From an uncultured Rhodospirillales bacterium (lineage in GTDB: Bacteria > Pseudomonadota > Alphaproteobacteria > Acetobacterales > Acetobacteraceae), in NCBI GenBank assembly GCA_903893975.1, contig CAITOL010000018.1:1-54935 (forward strand): a stretch of 54,935 bases of DNA. Direction: 5' to 3'. The position numbers were made by a program, and so were the translations under genes. How positions within the stretch are numbered: the stretch's first letter is position 1; each line of letters opens with the position of its first letter. This document shows positions 7,366 to 17,802 of the stretch, piece by piece. A model generated the notes under the pieces. That model made no database searches. It saw only the letters and a program-made list of their open reading frames with translations, and was not told the origin of the DNA.

Positions 7366-9237
7366 ATGAGTCTTTTGATCATCCGCGATCTTTCGATACG
7401 CATGGCTGGGCGCCTATTACTGGACGATGCCAACTTGGCGGTCGATCCGGGCCGCCGGATCGGCTTGGTCGGTCGGAATGGCACCGGCAAATCAACGTTG
7501 CTACGGGCCATTTCTGGCGAATTGGGGATCGATGGTGGGGAAATCCGCCTCGCTGCCCGGATGCGTCTGGGTCAGGTGAAACAAGAAGTGCCGGAGGGAC
7601 CGGAAAGCCTTGTGGACATTGTGCTCGCGGGCGATCAGGAGCGGCTGAACCTGCTGCACGAGGCCGAAACTGCGGCACCCGAGCGGTTGGCGGCGATCCA
7701 TGACCGTTTGATTACCATTGGCGCCGATAGCGCTCCATCACGGGCGGCAACGATTCTGGCTGGACTTGGCTTTGATACCGCCGCTCAGGCGCGCCCAGTG
7801 AACTCCTTTTCCGGGGGATGGCGGATGCGTGTGGCTTTGGCGACGGCACTGTTCTCGCAGCCGGACCTATTGCTACTCGATGAACCAACCAACCATTTGG
7901 ACCTCGAGGCCACTATGTGGCTCGAATCCTGGTTAGCGAAATTTCCAGGGGCGGCCATTGTCGTGTCCCATGATCGCGGGTTGCTGGACCGTTGCGTGGA
8001 TTCCATCGTCCATCTGGACCATGGCAAGCTCAATATGACCCCTGGTGGGTATCAAGAGTTTGTTCGCATTCGGACGGAACGCGCCGCACAACTGGCTGCC
8101 GCGGCCACAAGAATTGCGGCGCAGAAGGCCCATATGCAGGCTTTCGTGGATCGTTTTCGCTACAAAGCCAGCAAAGCGCGCCAAGCCCAAGCGCGGATCA
8201 AGGCAATTGCCAAGCTGCCGCCGCTGGAAGCGACAATCGAAGAAAGCGCAACACGCTTTTCCTTTCCAGAGCCACAGCAATTGGCACCGCCAATCCTGTC
8301 GTTGGAACGGGTCTCAGTTGGCTACGGCGGCACACCGATTCTGCGTGATCTGTCGTTGCGGATCGATATGGATGACCGGATTGCCCTTTTGGGTGCAAAT
8401 GGTAACGGGAAATCGACGCTCGCCAAGCTACTTGCCGGTAAATTAGACGCACTGGCGGGAGAAATGCGACGCGGCAACAAGCTGAAAGTTGGATATTTCG
8501 CGCAACATCAGACCGATGAACTGACCCTGACGGAAACTCCAGTGGACCATATGCAGCGGGCGATGGGGCGCGCCACGGTGCAGCACGTGCGGAGCCAATT
8601 AGCACGATTTGGCTTGGACGTAGATCGGGCCGAGACCAAGGTAGGGTCGCTTTCGGGGGGAGAAAAGGCACGCTTGCTGCTGGCGTTGGCAACGCGGGAT
8701 GCTCCGCATTTGCTCATCCTCGATGAGCCGACGAACCATTTGGACATTGACGCCCGCGAGGCGCTGGTGCGCGCGCTCGCCGACTTTTCCGGCGCCGTAT
8801 TGTTGATCACCCATGATCCCGATTTGGTGGACTTGATTGCCGACCGGCTGTGGCTGGTCGGCGACGGCACGGTCAAAGCCTATGACGGTGATCTAGACGA
8901 TTATCGAAAGCTGCTCAGTGAACGGAGCCGATCAGCAGCCAAGCCAGACAGCCCAATCGCCGGTAAGCGCACCGACCGGCGCGATCGGGCCGATGCGCGT
9001 GCGGCTACGGCGCCTCTCCGCAAGCGAGTCCGTGATGCGGATACCCGAATGACGGCGTTAGCGGCTGAATTAGCGCGGTTGGAAAGCAAGTTGGCGGACC
9101 CAGCCTTATATGGTGGCGCCCGCAAATCCGAAGTGCTGGCAACCCAAGCGCAACTTGCAGCCACGAAAAAATTGATTGCTGATGCAGAAGCCGAATGGCT
9201 TGAAGCCTCTGAGGCGCTGGAAGCCGCAACGGCCTGA
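7366..9237 (+). CDS. ABC-F family ATPase (Uup/YheS type)
   Basis: A 623-residue protein with two ABC ATPase domains and no membrane segments, the layout of ABC-F proteins that act on ribosomes. The first domain has Walker A GRNGTGKSTLL (~35-45), signature FSGGWRMR and Walker B LLLLDEPTNHLD (~168-179). The second has GANGNGKSTLAK (~341), LSGGEKAR (~427) and LILDEPTNHLD (~448). A linker rich in Arg, Lys and Ala lies between them. The C-terminal ~80 residues form a charged coiled coil, as in Uup and YheS. The cellular role cannot be fixed from sequence; ribosome rescue or assembly and, less likely, antibiotic protection are the family options. The ATG has only a weak upstream purine tract. Confidence 0.9.
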   Translation: MSLLIIRDLSIRMAGRLLLDDANLAVDPGRRIGLVGRNGTGKSTLLRAISGELGIDGGEIRLAARMRLGQVKQEVPEGPESLVDIVLAGDQERLNLLHEAETAAPERLAAIHDRLITIGADSAPSRAATILAGLGFDTAAQARPVNSFSGGWRMRVALATALFSQPDLLLLDEPTNHLDLEATMWLESWLAKFPGAAIVVSHDRGLLDRCVDSIVHLDHGKLNMTPGGYQEFVRIRTERAAQLAAAATRIAAQKAHMQAFVDRFRYKASKARQAQARIKAIAKLPPLEATIEESATRFSFPEPQQLAPPILSLERVSVGYGGTPILRDLSLRIDMDDRIALLGANGNGKSTLAKLLAGKLDALAGEMRRGNKLKVGYFAQHQTDELTLTETPVDHMQRAMGRATVQHVRSQLARFGLDVDRAETKVGSLSGGEKARLLLALATRDAPHLLILDEPTNHLDIDAREALVRALADFSGAVLLITHDPDLVDLIADRLWLVGDGTVKAYDGDLDDYRKLLSERSRSAAKPDSPIAGKRTDRRDRADARAATAPLRKRVRDADTRMTALAAELARLESKLADPALYGGARKSEVLATQAQLAATKKLIADAEAEWLEASEALEAATA

Positions 9238-9252
9238 TCAAGGAGACTGGAT

Positions 9253-9768
9253 GTGGTTATCCCTGAGGCACTACAAGCTGTGTTCGACACCTTAAGCATC
9301 GGGCCAGCCTGCCACGTACATCCGCCGTTGATGACATCGGACGATGCGGCCGTACAGTGGGACCGATTGGACGGTTGGCAGGTCAAAAATCTGTTTCTAA
9401 AGGATGCCGGAGGACAGTTGTGGCTGGTTGTACTGCCCTGCGAGCCGCTCGTGGACACTAAAATTCTAGCAACCGTGATCGGATCGAAGCGGATTTCATT
9501 TGGGAGTGCCGCATTATTATTGGAGGTGCTGGGAGTCACACCGGGATCGGTAACCCCACTGGCCATCATGAATGATCGTCAACGCCAGGTGCGGCTGGTC
9601 ATCCACGCTGGGATCATGCACCTTCGCCCCTTGCTGGTACACCCGCTGATCAACACCGCTACGCTCGAACTCCAACAGTCGGACCTGTTGCGATTTCTAG
9701 CCCATCATGACGTAATGCCAGAAATCGTTGATCTAAGCGCCGCGTTTCGCCAGCCAGTTTCCGCCTAA
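9253..9768 (+). CDS. Prolyl-tRNA editing deacylase, ProXp/YbaK family
   Basis: A 171-residue free-standing editing domain related to the INS domain of prolyl-tRNA synthetase. It hydrolyses mischarged Ala-tRNA(Pro). Recognisable parts are [17 protein letters not shown], with the catalytic Lys region, [31 protein letters not shown] and [19 protein letters not shown]. It starts at GTG 9253, with AGGAGA six bases upstream; an ATG at 9251 is out of frame. It begins 15 bases after the ABC-F stop, so the two are probably co-transcribed. Its end overlaps the convergent nadK stop by four bases. Confidence 0.9.
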   Translation: MVIPEALQAVFDTLSIGPACHVHPPLMTSDDAAVQWDRLDGWQVKNLFLKDAGGQLWLVVLPCEPLVDTKILATVIGSKRISFGSAALLLEVLGVTPGSVTPLAIMNDRQRQVRLVIHAGIMHLRPLLVHPLINTATLELQQSDLLRFLAHHDVMPEIVDLSAAFRQPVSA

Positions 9769-10550
9769 ACGGTAAATTGCTCGGCAATAATTCGTTCTGA
9801 TAGACCTTGACCAGGGTCGAAGAGCACGGTTGCCGAAATCTCCCGGTCTTCATGCACGGCGACCGACATCACATCGCGGACTTCGTGTGAGTCCGCGACG
9901 GCAGCGACCGGGCGCTTGTCGCTTTCGAGCACTTCAAACAGCACTTCGGCTGAACTCGGTAGCAAGGCCCCGCGCCAACGGCGCGGCCGAAACGCGCTGA
10001 TCGGGGTCAGCGGTAGTAGATTGGCCGACAGCGGCACTATAGGGCCGAATGCGGAGAGATTATAAGCCGTTGAACCCGCTGGTGTGGAGATGAGCACACC
10101 GTCGCAAATCAACTCAGCCAACCGAACATTACCATCGACGGTGATGCGGATCTTCGCGGCCTGCGCCAGTTCCCGCAACAGTGACACTTCATTCAACGCC
10201 AACGCTTCATGCACGGCACCGCCCGTTGTCACTGCAAACATCCGCAGTGGGTGCAGCCGTGCCGGCTGAGACTTCGCCAGCCGGCGCAGTAGGTCATCCT
10301 CGTTCAAGGCGTTCATTAAGAAGCCAACGGACCCGCAATTCATGCCATAAACTGGAATGCCGCGATCAAGCACCAGGTGCAGCGTTTCCAGCATGAAGCC
10401 GTCGCCACCGAGCGATACGATAACATCTGCGTCATCGACAGGCACATCACCATAGCGATCCACCAACCGTGCCCGAACGTCACCGGCCATCGGCGCAGAT
10501 GAAGCGCGGAAGCAGATGCGCCGATAGCCGCCCGTTACATTGTCGGTCAA
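9765..10550 (-). CDS. nadK: NAD kinase
   Basis: Phosphorylates NAD to NADP using ATP. The signature motifs are present: [13 protein letters not shown] (GGDG at ~48-51), [10 protein letters not shown] (~117-126) and [15 protein letters not shown] (~156-170). I start it at a TTG at 10550 that shares bases with the TGA of the upstream nitrilase gene (TTGA overlap), giving 261 residues, the usual alphaproteobacterial length. A longer in-frame extension to 10631 would lie inside the nitrilase gene and is unlikely. The overlap points to translational coupling with the nitrilase. Confidence 0.93.
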   Translation of the reverse strand: MTDNVTGGYRRICFRASSAPMAGDVRARLVDRYGDVPVDDADVIVSLGGDGFMLETLHLVLDRGIPVYGMNCGSVGFLMNALNEDDLLRRLAKSQPARLHPLRMFAVTTGGAVHEALALNEVSLLRELAQAAKIRITVDGNVRLAELICDGVLISTPAGSTAYNLSAFGPIVPLSANLLPLTPISAFRPRRWRGALLPSSAEVLFEVLESDKRPVAAVADSHEVRDVMSVAVHEDREISATVLFDPGQGLSERIIAEQFTV

Positions 10551-11383
10551 ACGAGTTTCCGCTGGGCGACCACCGGCATGTCGCGGCGGATGCGGTGGGT
10601 TAATTCCGGGTCGATCCGCGCCGTTGCCCAACCAGTCCCATCCGACACTTTAGCCACGACATGGCCCCAGGGATCAACCAGCATGGAATGGCCATAGGTC
10701 GCGCGAGTTTCGCCGTTCCCTTCCTTATGGGGGCCGTACATCGCCGGCGCCGCGAACCAGCATTGTGTTTCGATCGCGCGCGCGCGGATGAGGGTTTCCC
10801 AATGATCTTTGCCGGTTTGCAGCGTGAAGGCGGCAGGCAGGAAAATGAGCTCCGCCCCGGCTTGACGCAGCCGCAGAAAAAGTTCCGGGAAACGCACGTC
10901 GTAGCAAATCGAACAGCCAACTTTGATCCCGTCGGCCTCGTAGGTCACAACTTCATCCCCAGGCGCGTAGGTGCGACTTTCGCCGAACACCAAGCCGTCT
11001 GGCGTGCTGATATCGAATAAATGGATTTTTCGGTACCGCGCGATCTCGGTGCCATCCGGATTAAACACCAAAGTGGTGTTAAATAATCTTTCGCCACCAC
11101 GCTCGCCGATCGAGCCACCATGCACGAAAATGCGCTTCTCGCGGGCGGTGCTGCGCAGGAACTCATAGGCCTCCCCACCCGGGAGATTGCTGCCCGGCGG
11201 CGGCAGATCTTCGGCCTGCCGGAACTTTCCGTCGCGATCGCCGCCCATGCAACTCCACACTTCGGGCAGGCTGACGATATTGGGACGGTCGGCTTCAACC
11301 GCAGATGCGATCAGCGCACGCGCTTGATCGATATTGGCCAATTTATCGGCCCCAGAATTCATCTGCACGACGCTCACTCGCAT
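10547..11383 (-). CDS. Nitrilase-superfamily carbon-nitrogen hydrolase (Nit1/Nit2-like)
   Basis: A 278-residue amidohydrolase with the Glu-Lys-Cys triad: E41 in SLPEVWSC, K119 in RYRKIHLFD and C160 in [13 protein letters not shown]. The [14 protein letters not shown] stretch and overall length fit the branch that includes deaminated-glutathione amidase (metabolite repair) and omega-amidase. AGGAG lies eight bases before the ATG. It is the first gene of a two-gene operon with nadK, whose start overlaps its stop. The exact substrate is inferred from family resemblance only. Confidence 0.88.
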   Translation of the reverse strand: MRVSVVQMNSGADKLANIDQARALIASAVEADRPNIVSLPEVWSCMGGDRDGKFRQAEDLPPPGSNLPGGEAYEFLRSTAREKRIFVHGGSIGERGGERLFNTTLVFNPDGTEIARYRKIHLFDISTPDGLVFGESRTYAPGDEVVTYEADGIKVGCSICYDVRFPELFLRLRQAGAELIFLPAAFTLQTGKDHWETLIRARAIETQCWFAAPAMYGPHKEGNGETRATYGHSMLVDPWGHVVAKVSDGTGWATARIDPELTHRIRRDMPVVAQRKLV

Positions 11384-11506
11384 ACAGCACTCCTGTCACG
11401 GCGGATATGGCACGATCACTAATCTAGCAGGGGAGTGGCGAGCCTGCTACTGCTAGCGCCCTGACGCACAGGCGTGCGCTCTGCCTGCGCACTGGGGAGA
11501 TTTTTG

Positions 11507-12637
11507 ATGAAGCTACTCACCCCCGGCCCGGTGACGACCCGGCCCGAGGTCAAGGCCGCGATGACACAGGATATCGCGCCTTGGGACAACGAGTTCCGCC
11601 CCATCTACCAAGCGGTGCGCGACCGGCTCCTGCGGATCGCTGGCGGCACACCCGAGACACATGTGGCCTTGGCACTCCAGGGCTGTGGGCACTTCGCTAT
11701 GGAAGCCGCCATCCGTACGTTCGTGCCGGTTGGCAGAAAAATTTTGATACCCCTGGTAGGGTCTTATGCGGACCGCATGGCGCACCTGGCGAAAGACGCC
11801 GGCCGAATTCCTGTGCCTTTGCCCGTCGATCAAGAGCGACCGGTCTCGCCGGCCGCGATCGCCCAGGCCTTGGCAGAGGACCAGAGCATCGGTCATGTCG
11901 GGCTCGTCTACAGCGAAACAGGCAGTGGGGTCGTACATGATCCTGCGGCAATCGGTGCGGCGGTGCGCGCTGCCGGACGCCGATTGCTGGTCGATGCGGT
12001 ATCGGCTTTTGGGGCGCTGCCTTTGAATGTCGCCAGCCAGCCGGAACTGGATGCAGTGATGTTCACGTCCAACAAATGCCTGGAAGCCATGCCCGGCTTG
12101 GGATTTACGGTCGCCCGCATTAGCAGCCTGCAAGCCGCCGCGGGAAATGCTGGAAGTTGGTCGTTTGATTTCGCCGATATTTATCAACATACCCTGCGCC
12201 CTGACAGCGGCGGCAGTTTCCGGTTCACGCCACCGGCGCAGGTTTTATCCGCAGTGCATACAGCGTTGGATCTGTTCGACGCCGAGGGCGGGCAACCAGC
12301 GCGGCTGGCGCGGTATCGGCAGAATGCTGACGTGCTTTACGAGGGCATGCGGGCATTGGGTTTAGACCCGTGTTTAGCGCGGGATGTGCAGGGGCCAATC
12401 ATTGTCAACATCGCGGCGCCTGATGATCCGGCCTGGGACTTGCAACGGTTCGTTGACCTGCTCAAGCAGAGCGGCTGGCTGATCAGTAACTTCTACAACA
12501 CCGCGCAGCCGAGCTTCCGGGTGGGGTGCATCGGCGCCATCACCCCCGACGATATGCGCGGCTTTCTGAAAGCGGTAGCATCCGTATTAACCACGATGGG
12601 TATTCGCAACCGTCGCGCCTGCCGCGCGGTTGCATAA
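11507..12637 (+). CDS. Class V aminotransferase, 2-aminoethylphosphonate:pyruvate transaminase-like
   Basis: A 376-residue PLP enzyme of fold type I. The start [17 protein letters not shown], the substrate loop [15 protein letters not shown] (~58-72), D163 in [12 protein letters not shown] and the PLP lysine K190 in [14 protein letters not shown] match PhnW. The tail ([24 protein letters not shown]) also fits that family. PhnW makes phosphonoacetaldehyde from 2-aminoethylphosphonate. No phnX, phnA/phnY or phosphonate transporter is in the window, so the substrate is uncertain; a serine- or alanine-glyoxylate aminotransferase is the alternative, and the adjacent fhs would suit one-carbon metabolism. 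GGGGAG precedes ATG 11507 and fixes the start. Confidence 0.8.
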   Translation: MKLLTPGPVTTRPEVKAAMTQDIAPWDNEFRPIYQAVRDRLLRIAGGTPETHVALALQGCGHFAMEAAIRTFVPVGRKILIPLVGSYADRMAHLAKDAGRIPVPLPVDQERPVSPAAIAQALAEDQSIGHVGLVYSETGSGVVHDPAAIGAAVRAAGRRLLVDAVSAFGALPLNVASQPELDAVMFTSNKCLEAMPGLGFTVARISSLQAAAGNAGSWSFDFADIYQHTLRPDSGGSFRFTPPAQVLSAVHTALDLFDAEGGQPARLARYRQNADVLYEGMRALGLDPCLARDVQGPIIVNIAAPDDPAWDLQRFVDLLKQSGWLISNFYNTAQPSFRVGCIGAITPDDMRGFLKAVASVLTTMGIRNRRACRAVA

Positions 12638-12662
12638 TCCGAGCAAGAGGCAACACACGCCC

Positions 12663-14333
12663 ATGGCGAGCGATATTGAAATTGCGCGTGCCGCGAAACT
12701 GCGGCCGATTACCGAAATTGCGGCCAAGGCTGGCATCTCAGATGACGCGTTGGTTCCTTATGGCCGGTTTAAGGCGAAACTTGAGTTCGATTTCCTGAAA
12801 AGCCTCGCGCAGCGGCCCGATGGTGCGCTGGTACTGGTCACAGGGATTAGCCCGACGGCCGCAGGGGAAGGTAAGACAACGACGACGATCGGCCTGGGCG
12901 ATGCGCTGAACAGCATTGGCACACGGACGATGATCGCATTGCGCGAGCCAAGCCTCGGCCCGTGCTTCGGGGTAAAAGGCGGGGCGACCGGGGGTGGCTA
13001 TGCCCAAGTCGCCCCGATGGACGAAATCAATCTGCATTTCACCGGCGATTTCCACGCGATTACCTCCGCCAATAATCTGCTGGCAGCGATGATCGACAAC
13101 CACCTCTATTGGGGGAACGCGCAGCGCCTTGATACACGGCGCATCAGTTGGCGACGGGCGCTCGACATGAACGACCGCGAACTGCGCCATGTTGTGCTTG
13201 GGTTGGGCGGCAGCGCCAATGGCGTACCCCGCGAAGACCAGTTCGATATTACGGTCGCCAGTGAGGTGATGGCTGTCCTGTGCTTGTCCCGCGATCTCAA
13301 TGACCTCCAGGCACGGCTGGGTCGGATGATCGTGGGTAGCCGGCGCGACGGTTCCTTTGTAACCGCGCATGATTTGAATGCGGACGGGGCAATGGCCGCG
13401 TTGTTACGCGATGCCTTGATGCCGAACCTGGTGCAGACTTTGGCAGGCTCCCCCGCGTTGGTGCATGGCGGGCCGTTTGCGAACATTGCCCATGGCTGCA
13501 ATTCGGTCATGGCGACCAAAACCGCGCTAAAACTTGCTGATGTCGTAGTAACCGAAGCTGGATTTGGCGCCGATCTCGGGGGGGAAAAGTTCCTCGATAT
13601 CAAATGCCGCGTCGCGGAATTGGCGCCCGCTTGCGCGGTTGTGGTCGCGACGGTGCGGGCGTTGAAAATGCACGGCGGGGTTGTGAAGGCCAATCTCGGC
13701 GACGAAGACGTCGATGCCGTGGTGCGCGGCAATGTGAACCTGGCACGGCATGTTGAAAACATGCAGAAATTTGGCCTGCCGGTCGTGGTCGCCCTCAATC
13801 GCTTCTCATCGGATACCGATGCCGAAATTGCCGCAGTTCGGGGCGCGATGGCGGCGTTGGGCACCGAGGTCTGCCTGTGCACCCACTGGTCGGATGGGGC
13901 GGCGGGTGCGGTGGATTTGGCGCGGGCGGTCAATGCGCGGATAGCGGCAGGCAGCGCGCGATATAAGCCTTTGTATCCCGATGCGATGCCGCTGGCAGAT
14001 AAGCTTCGCACCGTGGCGCGTGAAATCTACCGCGCCGATGACATCGCCTTGCCGCCAGCGGTGGTGCGTAAACTTGCCAGTTTCGACGCGGCCGGTTTTG
14101 GTGGGCTGCCGGTCTGCATCGCCAAAACCCAATACAGCTTCAGCGCCGACCCCACGCTGTTGGGTGCCCCGGTGGGCCACACGATCCCGATCAAAGATGT
14201 CAGGCTTTCGGCGGGCGCAGGTTTCGTTGTCGCGATGGCGGGAGACATCATGACAATGCCAGGGCTGCCGCGCATTCCCGCTGCCGAACAGATCGGATTG
14301 ACTGCAGACGGGGCCATTGATGGCTTATTCTAG
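12663..14333 (+). CDS. fhs: Formate-tetrahydrofolate ligase
   Basis: A 556-residue protein, the exact family norm. It makes 10-formyltetrahydrofolate from formate, ATP and THF. The P-loop [17 protein letters not shown] is near residue 63. [27 protein letters not shown], with the folate and formate site residues, and the C-terminal [17 protein letters not shown] are typical. The ATG at 12663 lies 25 bases after the aminotransferase stop; a TTG at 12630 is possible but adds residues not seen in the family. lolA starts inside its last codons. Confidence 0.97.
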   Translation: MASDIEIARAAKLRPITEIAAKAGISDDALVPYGRFKAKLEFDFLKSLAQRPDGALVLVTGISPTAAGEGKTTTTIGLGDALNSIGTRTMIALREPSLGPCFGVKGGATGGGYAQVAPMDEINLHFTGDFHAITSANNLLAAMIDNHLYWGNAQRLDTRRISWRRALDMNDRELRHVVLGLGGSANGVPREDQFDITVASEVMAVLCLSRDLNDLQARLGRMIVGSRRDGSFVTAHDLNADGAMAALLRDALMPNLVQTLAGSPALVHGGPFANIAHGCNSVMATKTALKLADVVVTEAGFGADLGGEKFLDIKCRVAELAPACAVVVATVRALKMHGGVVKANLGDEDVDAVVRGNVNLARHVENMQKFGLPVVVALNRFSSDTDAEIAAVRGAMAALGTEVCLCTHWSDGAAGAVDLARAVNARIAAGSARYKPLYPDAMPLADKLRTVAREIYRADDIALPPAVVRKLASFDAAGFGGLPVCIAKTQYSFSADPTLLGAPVGHTIPIKDVRLSAGAGFVVAMAGDIMTMPGLPRIPAAEQIGLTADGAIDGLF

Positions 14334-15006
14334 GCCGCATGCCACGCGCTGGACGGGCCTAGTCACGCACCTCGCCGTCATTGCGGCGGTCGTGCTCGGC
14401 TTGACGTCGGTGTGGGCGCCCCCAGGGTTTGCGGCTGCGGCGGGTGATGCCGCGGATATTGGGCGTGTTGAAGCCTATCTCAACGGGATCAAGTCGCTCA
14501 AAGCCCGGTTCCTGCAGATCGATCCCGATGGAAGCACCAAGGAAGGCACGGCCTGGATCGAGCGGCCGGGTAAGATGCGGTTCGAATATGACCCGCCAGT
14601 CCCGTTGCTGTTGATTGTCGGCTACGGCGTGGGCTTTCTGATCGACAAGCAGCTGCATCAGACAAACAATTTCCCGGTACTCCGTTCCCCTCTGTCGATC
14701 TTCCTCGCCGACACAGTCAAACTAGCGGACGACGTGACCGTCGATGCGATTGAGCGCTTGCCTGGCCAGCTTCAGGTTACCGTGCATCAGACACGATCAG
14801 CGGGTGAAGGACATTTGACACTGGTTTTTGCCGACAAACCGCTGACGTTACTACAATGGGCGGTTGTTGATGCCCAACATCGTGAAACGCGGGTGTCGTT
14901 GTTCAATATTGAAACTGGCGACAGTTTTGACCCAAAACTGTTCCTGAATTCCGGCACCAATCAGGGCGGGCAACCCGGCGGCCCTGGACCGAGATCCAAT
15001 AATTGA
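14320..15006 (+). CDS. lolA: Outer-membrane lipoprotein carrier, LolA-like
   Basis: A 228-residue periplasmic protein with a signal peptide ([15 protein letters not shown], cut after the Ala run near residue 40). The mature part begins with [25 protein letters not shown], followed by [19 protein letters not shown], the classic LolA opening. LolA takes lipoproteins from LolCDE to the outer-membrane acceptor. Its ATG lies 14 bases inside the end of fhs, so translation is probably coupled. The Gly/Pro/Asn-rich tail ([15 protein letters not shown]) is a lineage-specific extension. Confidence 0.88.
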   Translation: MAYSRPHATRWTGLVTHLAVIAAVVLGLTSVWAPPGFAAAAGDAADIGRVEAYLNGIKSLKARFLQIDPDGSTKEGTAWIERPGKMRFEYDPPVPLLLIVGYGVGFLIDKQLHQTNNFPVLRSPLSIFLADTVKLADDVTVDAIERLPGQLQVTVHQTRSAGEGHLTLVFADKPLTLLQWAVVDAQHRETRVSLFNIETGDSFDPKLFLNSGTNQGGQPGGPGPRSNN

Positions 15007-15062
15007 CGCGGTGAGGCGCAGGTTCCACCATTGAGTGCGTGCACAGAGGCTGCTGGAGTACT

Positions 15063-15836
15063 ATGGCGATGAAACCACTGATCGGGATTTCGTGCTGCAC
15101 GAAATTGTTTGGCGCATTTGGGATGCCGAACCATGCGGCATCCAATACCTACGTGCGCGCTACGGATCTTGTTGTTGGCGGCGTACCGATCCTCGTGCCC
15201 GCAAATGGCCATAACGCTGATATTCCGACGTTATTAGCTCGGCTCGACGGGATCATATTCACGGGCAGCCGCTCTAACGTGCAGCCCTCGCTCTATGATG
15301 GGAGCCCTCATCCCGATGATACGCCGGAAGATGCTGATCGTGACGCGGTCACGCTGCCGTTGATCCGCGCCGCGATTGAGGCTGGCTTGCCCGTTCTGGC
15401 CATTTGTCGTGGCCTGCAGGAAATGAACGTGGCCCTCGGGGGGAGCCTCCATCAGCGCCTGCAGGACTTACAGGGTAGAATCGATCATTCAACGCCGATG
15501 TCGCCACTCTCGAAGGTCAGAACCGGGAAATCGCATATCATCACCGTGACGCGTGGCTCCTGGCTGCACCACATTACCGGTGGCGATACGATTTCGGTTA
15601 ACTCGCTGCATAATCAAGGTATCGACCGTCTTGCGCCCAGCCTTGTTGTCGATGGTATGGCGCCAGATCGGACCATTGAGGCAGTGCACGTAAACGCAGC
15701 CGGATTCGCCGTTGGTGTGCAGTGGCACCCAGAATACGACTGGGAGCACGACCGAATTTCCCGAGGGATATTCGAAGCTTTCGGAGCGGCGGTCGAGGCT
15801 AGATTGAGAGGAGCTCTGTCAGCGGCCGCTGAGTGA
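15063..15836 (+). CDS. Gamma-glutamyl-gamma-aminobutyrate hydrolase family protein (class I GATase-like, PuuD type)
   Basis: A 257-residue peptidase C26 member. The nucleophile elbow AICRGLQEMNVALGG gives C115, and the partner His and Glu are H222 and E224 in VGVQWHPEYDW. FTGSRSNVQPSLYDG is also typical. Relatives hydrolyse gamma-glutamyl-GABA in putrescine breakdown, but no other puu genes are nearby, so the substrate is open. The start at 15063 is preceded by GGAG; a GTG at 15039 is less likely. It is 56 bases downstream of lolA. Confidence 0.85.
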   Translation: MAMKPLIGISCCTKLFGAFGMPNHAASNTYVRATDLVVGGVPILVPANGHNADIPTLLARLDGIIFTGSRSNVQPSLYDGSPHPDDTPEDADRDAVTLPLIRAAIEAGLPVLAICRGLQEMNVALGGSLHQRLQDLQGRIDHSTPMSPLSKVRTGKSHIITVTRGSWLHHITGGDTISVNSLHNQGIDRLAPSLVVDGMAPDRTIEAVHVNAAGFAVGVQWHPEYDWEHDRISRGIFEAFGAAVEARLRGALSAAAE

Positions 15837-15850
15837 GTCCCAGCCCCCAA

Positions 15851-15869
15851 AAGCCGGCGATAGCCGCTT
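15851..15869 (-). terminator. Possible weak terminator after fliJ-like gene
   Basis: Read on the minus strand, a short imperfect hairpin (AGCGGC, loop TATC, GCCGGCT with one bulge) starts at the fliJ-like stop codon and runs into TTTT. It is short, so support is modest. Confidence 0.3.
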
Positions 15870-16284
15870 AGGAACGACGCAGCGACGCTTCGTGGATCAT
15901 AGCCATTTCGGCCTTGTGCAGACGCTCCTGCAACGCAATGCGCCGTGTCGCTTCAATAATTTCAACCGCTGCGAGCCCAACTTGATGGCCGATCAGGTGT
16001 TCCCGAGCTTGGTAGGCACTCGTTGACGCAGTGGCTTCCGCCTGACGTTGGGTTTCTATATTAACACGCCCGATTGGCAGCCAGTCCATCATAGCGAGGC
16101 GCGGTGTAGTAGTTTCGTCGGTCTGGCCGGCGCACAACATCTCATCGATCAGCGCTCGCTCGGCCTGAATGCGGGCCTCGGTCGCGGCATCTTCTAGTAG
16201 TCTAGCGTCGGCGAAACATCGTTGCGCTGCATCGCGGTCAAGTTTGCGCAATCGCAGAATGGTTTTCAGTGCATTCGGTCGCAT
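15868..16284 (-). CDS. FliJ-like flagellar export chaperone
   Basis: A 138-residue, strongly helical, coiled-coil-prone protein (ADARLLEDAATEARIQAERALID and a long Ala/Glu/Arg-rich C-terminal helix). Its ATG lies two bases after the fliI stop. FliJ binds the FliI ATPase ring at the flagellar type III export gate and escorts substrates. The sequence itself is poorly conserved, as is usual for FliJ, so the call rests on length, coiled coil and position directly after fliI. Confidence 0.7.
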   Translation of the reverse strand: MRPNALKTILRLRKLDRDAAQRCFADARLLEDAATEARIQAERALIDEMLCAGQTDETTTPRLAMMDWLPIGRVNIETQRQAEATASTSAYQAREHLIGHQVGLAAVEIIEATRRIALQERLHKAEMAMIHEASLRRS

Positions 16285-16286
16285 GG

Positions 16287-17759
16287 CTACTGTACCCCGA
16301 TGAGATCGCGCAGGCGTTGAAAGCCCTCGGCGATGCCGACATGGGCGTTACGATCTTGTCGCAACAGCATCTCGATCTGTGGCGCTAGGCGGACCGCTTC
16401 GTCGACCTTTGGGTCCGTGCCAACCTTGTAGGCACCGAGCCGCAAAAGATCCTGCATGTCGTCATGAACCGCCAACAATTCGCGTGCTCGGCGGGTTAGC
16501 GCATTCTCCTCTGCAGAGTTGCATCCAGGGACGGAGCGAGACAAGGAACGCAGAACGTCGATCGCGGGGTAGCGGCCACGATCGGCGATCCGCCGATCCA
16601 GTACGACGTGGCCATCGAGAATTCCGCGGATTGCGTCGGCGATTGGCTCATTGTGATCGTCGCCCTCAACCAGGACGGAGAACAGACCTGTGATGTAGCC
16701 AGCGCCGTCCGGCCCATCGCGACCAGGACCCGCACGCTCAAGCAGGCGTGGCAATTCCGCGAATACGCTCGGGGGATAGCCGCGTGCGGCAGGAAGTTCA
16801 CCCGTCGATAGCCCAATCTCCCGCAGGGCCATGCAGTAGCGCGTTACGCTATCCATCATGAAGAGCACATTCCGGCCGCTATCACGGAAGTGCTCGGCGA
16901 TCGCCATTGCTGCGGGGGCCGCCTCGCGGCGCATCAATGGCGGGCTATCGGAGGTCGCGATGACAACAATCGCGCGCGCGAGGCCGGCGGCGGTCAGATC
17001 ATCCTCGAGGAATTCACGAACTTCGCGCCCACGCTCCCCAACCAGCGCCACGACGGTCACGTCACACTCGGTATTTCGCGCGAGCATGCCCATCATGGTC
17101 GATTTACCCACGCCAGCACCAGCGAAGAGGCCCAAACGTTGGCCGCTACGGCACGTTGTGAAGACGTTAAGGGCGGCAACTCCTAGGTCGATCCTGGGTC
17201 CAAGGCGTGCTCGATTAATCGCCTCAGGTGGAGCAGTGTGGACCGGCCGCAGGGTCGGCCCTCGTCCAAGGGGACCTTTGCCATCGAGCGGGTTGCCGAG
17301 GGGATCCACCACCCGGCCTATCCAAGTCTCGTCAACCGCTAGGCTGGCAGGACAAGCGGGAAGCGTTGCCAATGCTTCGCTTCCAAGGCCCAGCCCCTCA
17401 GCTGACGCGTACGCCATGGCTTTGCATATGCTGCCGCGAAACCCAACGACCTCGGAAATAACGTCTTCCTGACGGGTTGTTCGCAGCACAATTCGATCAC
17501 CAATCCCGACATGCGCGGAGAGACCGTCAATATCGACCGCCAAGCCGGATGCTCCAACGACACGACCAACAATTTTGGTTGGCGTTAATTCATCAATGAC
17601 ATGCGTCACATCGGTTAGACGGCGCGTGAGCGATGCGTGCCTCACAGGCGGTAGCCATCGGGCTCGATCGGGAGGGATGTAATCATGTCTGGCATCTCTA
17701 TCGGGATGGATAACGCCGTTTTCCACCAAATTCGTAAAAATTATCTTTTCATTTTTCAA
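16287..17759 (-). CDS. fliI: Flagellar export ATPase FliI
   Basis: A 490-residue member of the F1-beta-like type III secretion ATPases. Walker A AGAGVGKST lies at ~213-221. VALVGERGREVREFLEDDL, FMMDSVTRYCMALREIGL, GELPAARGYPPSVFAELPRLLERAG and the SVLVEGDDHNEPIADAIRGILDGH block are diagnostic of FliI rather than F-type beta. It energises export of flagellar proteins at the membrane. The N-terminus is about 45 residues longer than usual and the ATG at 17759 has no clear ribosome-binding site, so the true start may be internal, for instance at a GTG. It is divergent from ctrA. Confidence 0.92.
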   Translation of the reverse strand: MKNEKIIFTNLVENGVIHPDRDARHDYIPPDRARWLPPVRHASLTRRLTDVTHVIDELTPTKIVGRVVGASGLAVDIDGLSAHVGIGDRIVLRTTRQEDVISEVVGFRGSICKAMAYASAEGLGLGSEALATLPACPASLAVDETWIGRVVDPLGNPLDGKGPLGRGPTLRPVHTAPPEAINRARLGPRIDLGVAALNVFTTCRSGQRLGLFAGAGVGKSTMMGMLARNTECDVTVVALVGERGREVREFLEDDLTAAGLARAIVVIATSDSPPLMRREAAPAAMAIAEHFRDSGRNVLFMMDSVTRYCMALREIGLSTGELPAARGYPPSVFAELPRLLERAGPGRDGPDGAGYITGLFSVLVEGDDHNEPIADAIRGILDGHVVLDRRIADRGRYPAIDVLRSLSRSVPGCNSAEENALTRRARELLAVHDDMQDLLRLGAYKVGTDPKVDEAVRLAPQIEMLLRQDRNAHVGIAEGFQRLRDLIGVQ

Positions 17760-17802
17760 AAATATATTCTAATTTGCAACCATAGGTAGCAAGGAGGCTT
17801 AC
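17760..17802. promoter_or_regulatory. Divergent fliI / ctrA promoter region
   Basis: This 43-bp gap and the adjacent end of fliI are strikingly AT-rich for this genome (tttttcaaaaatatattct). They must carry promoters for both directions. AAGGAGG at 17791-17797, five bases before the ctrA ATG, is the best ribosome-binding site in the window. I do not see a full TTAA-N7-TTAA CtrA box here. Confidence 0.45.
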
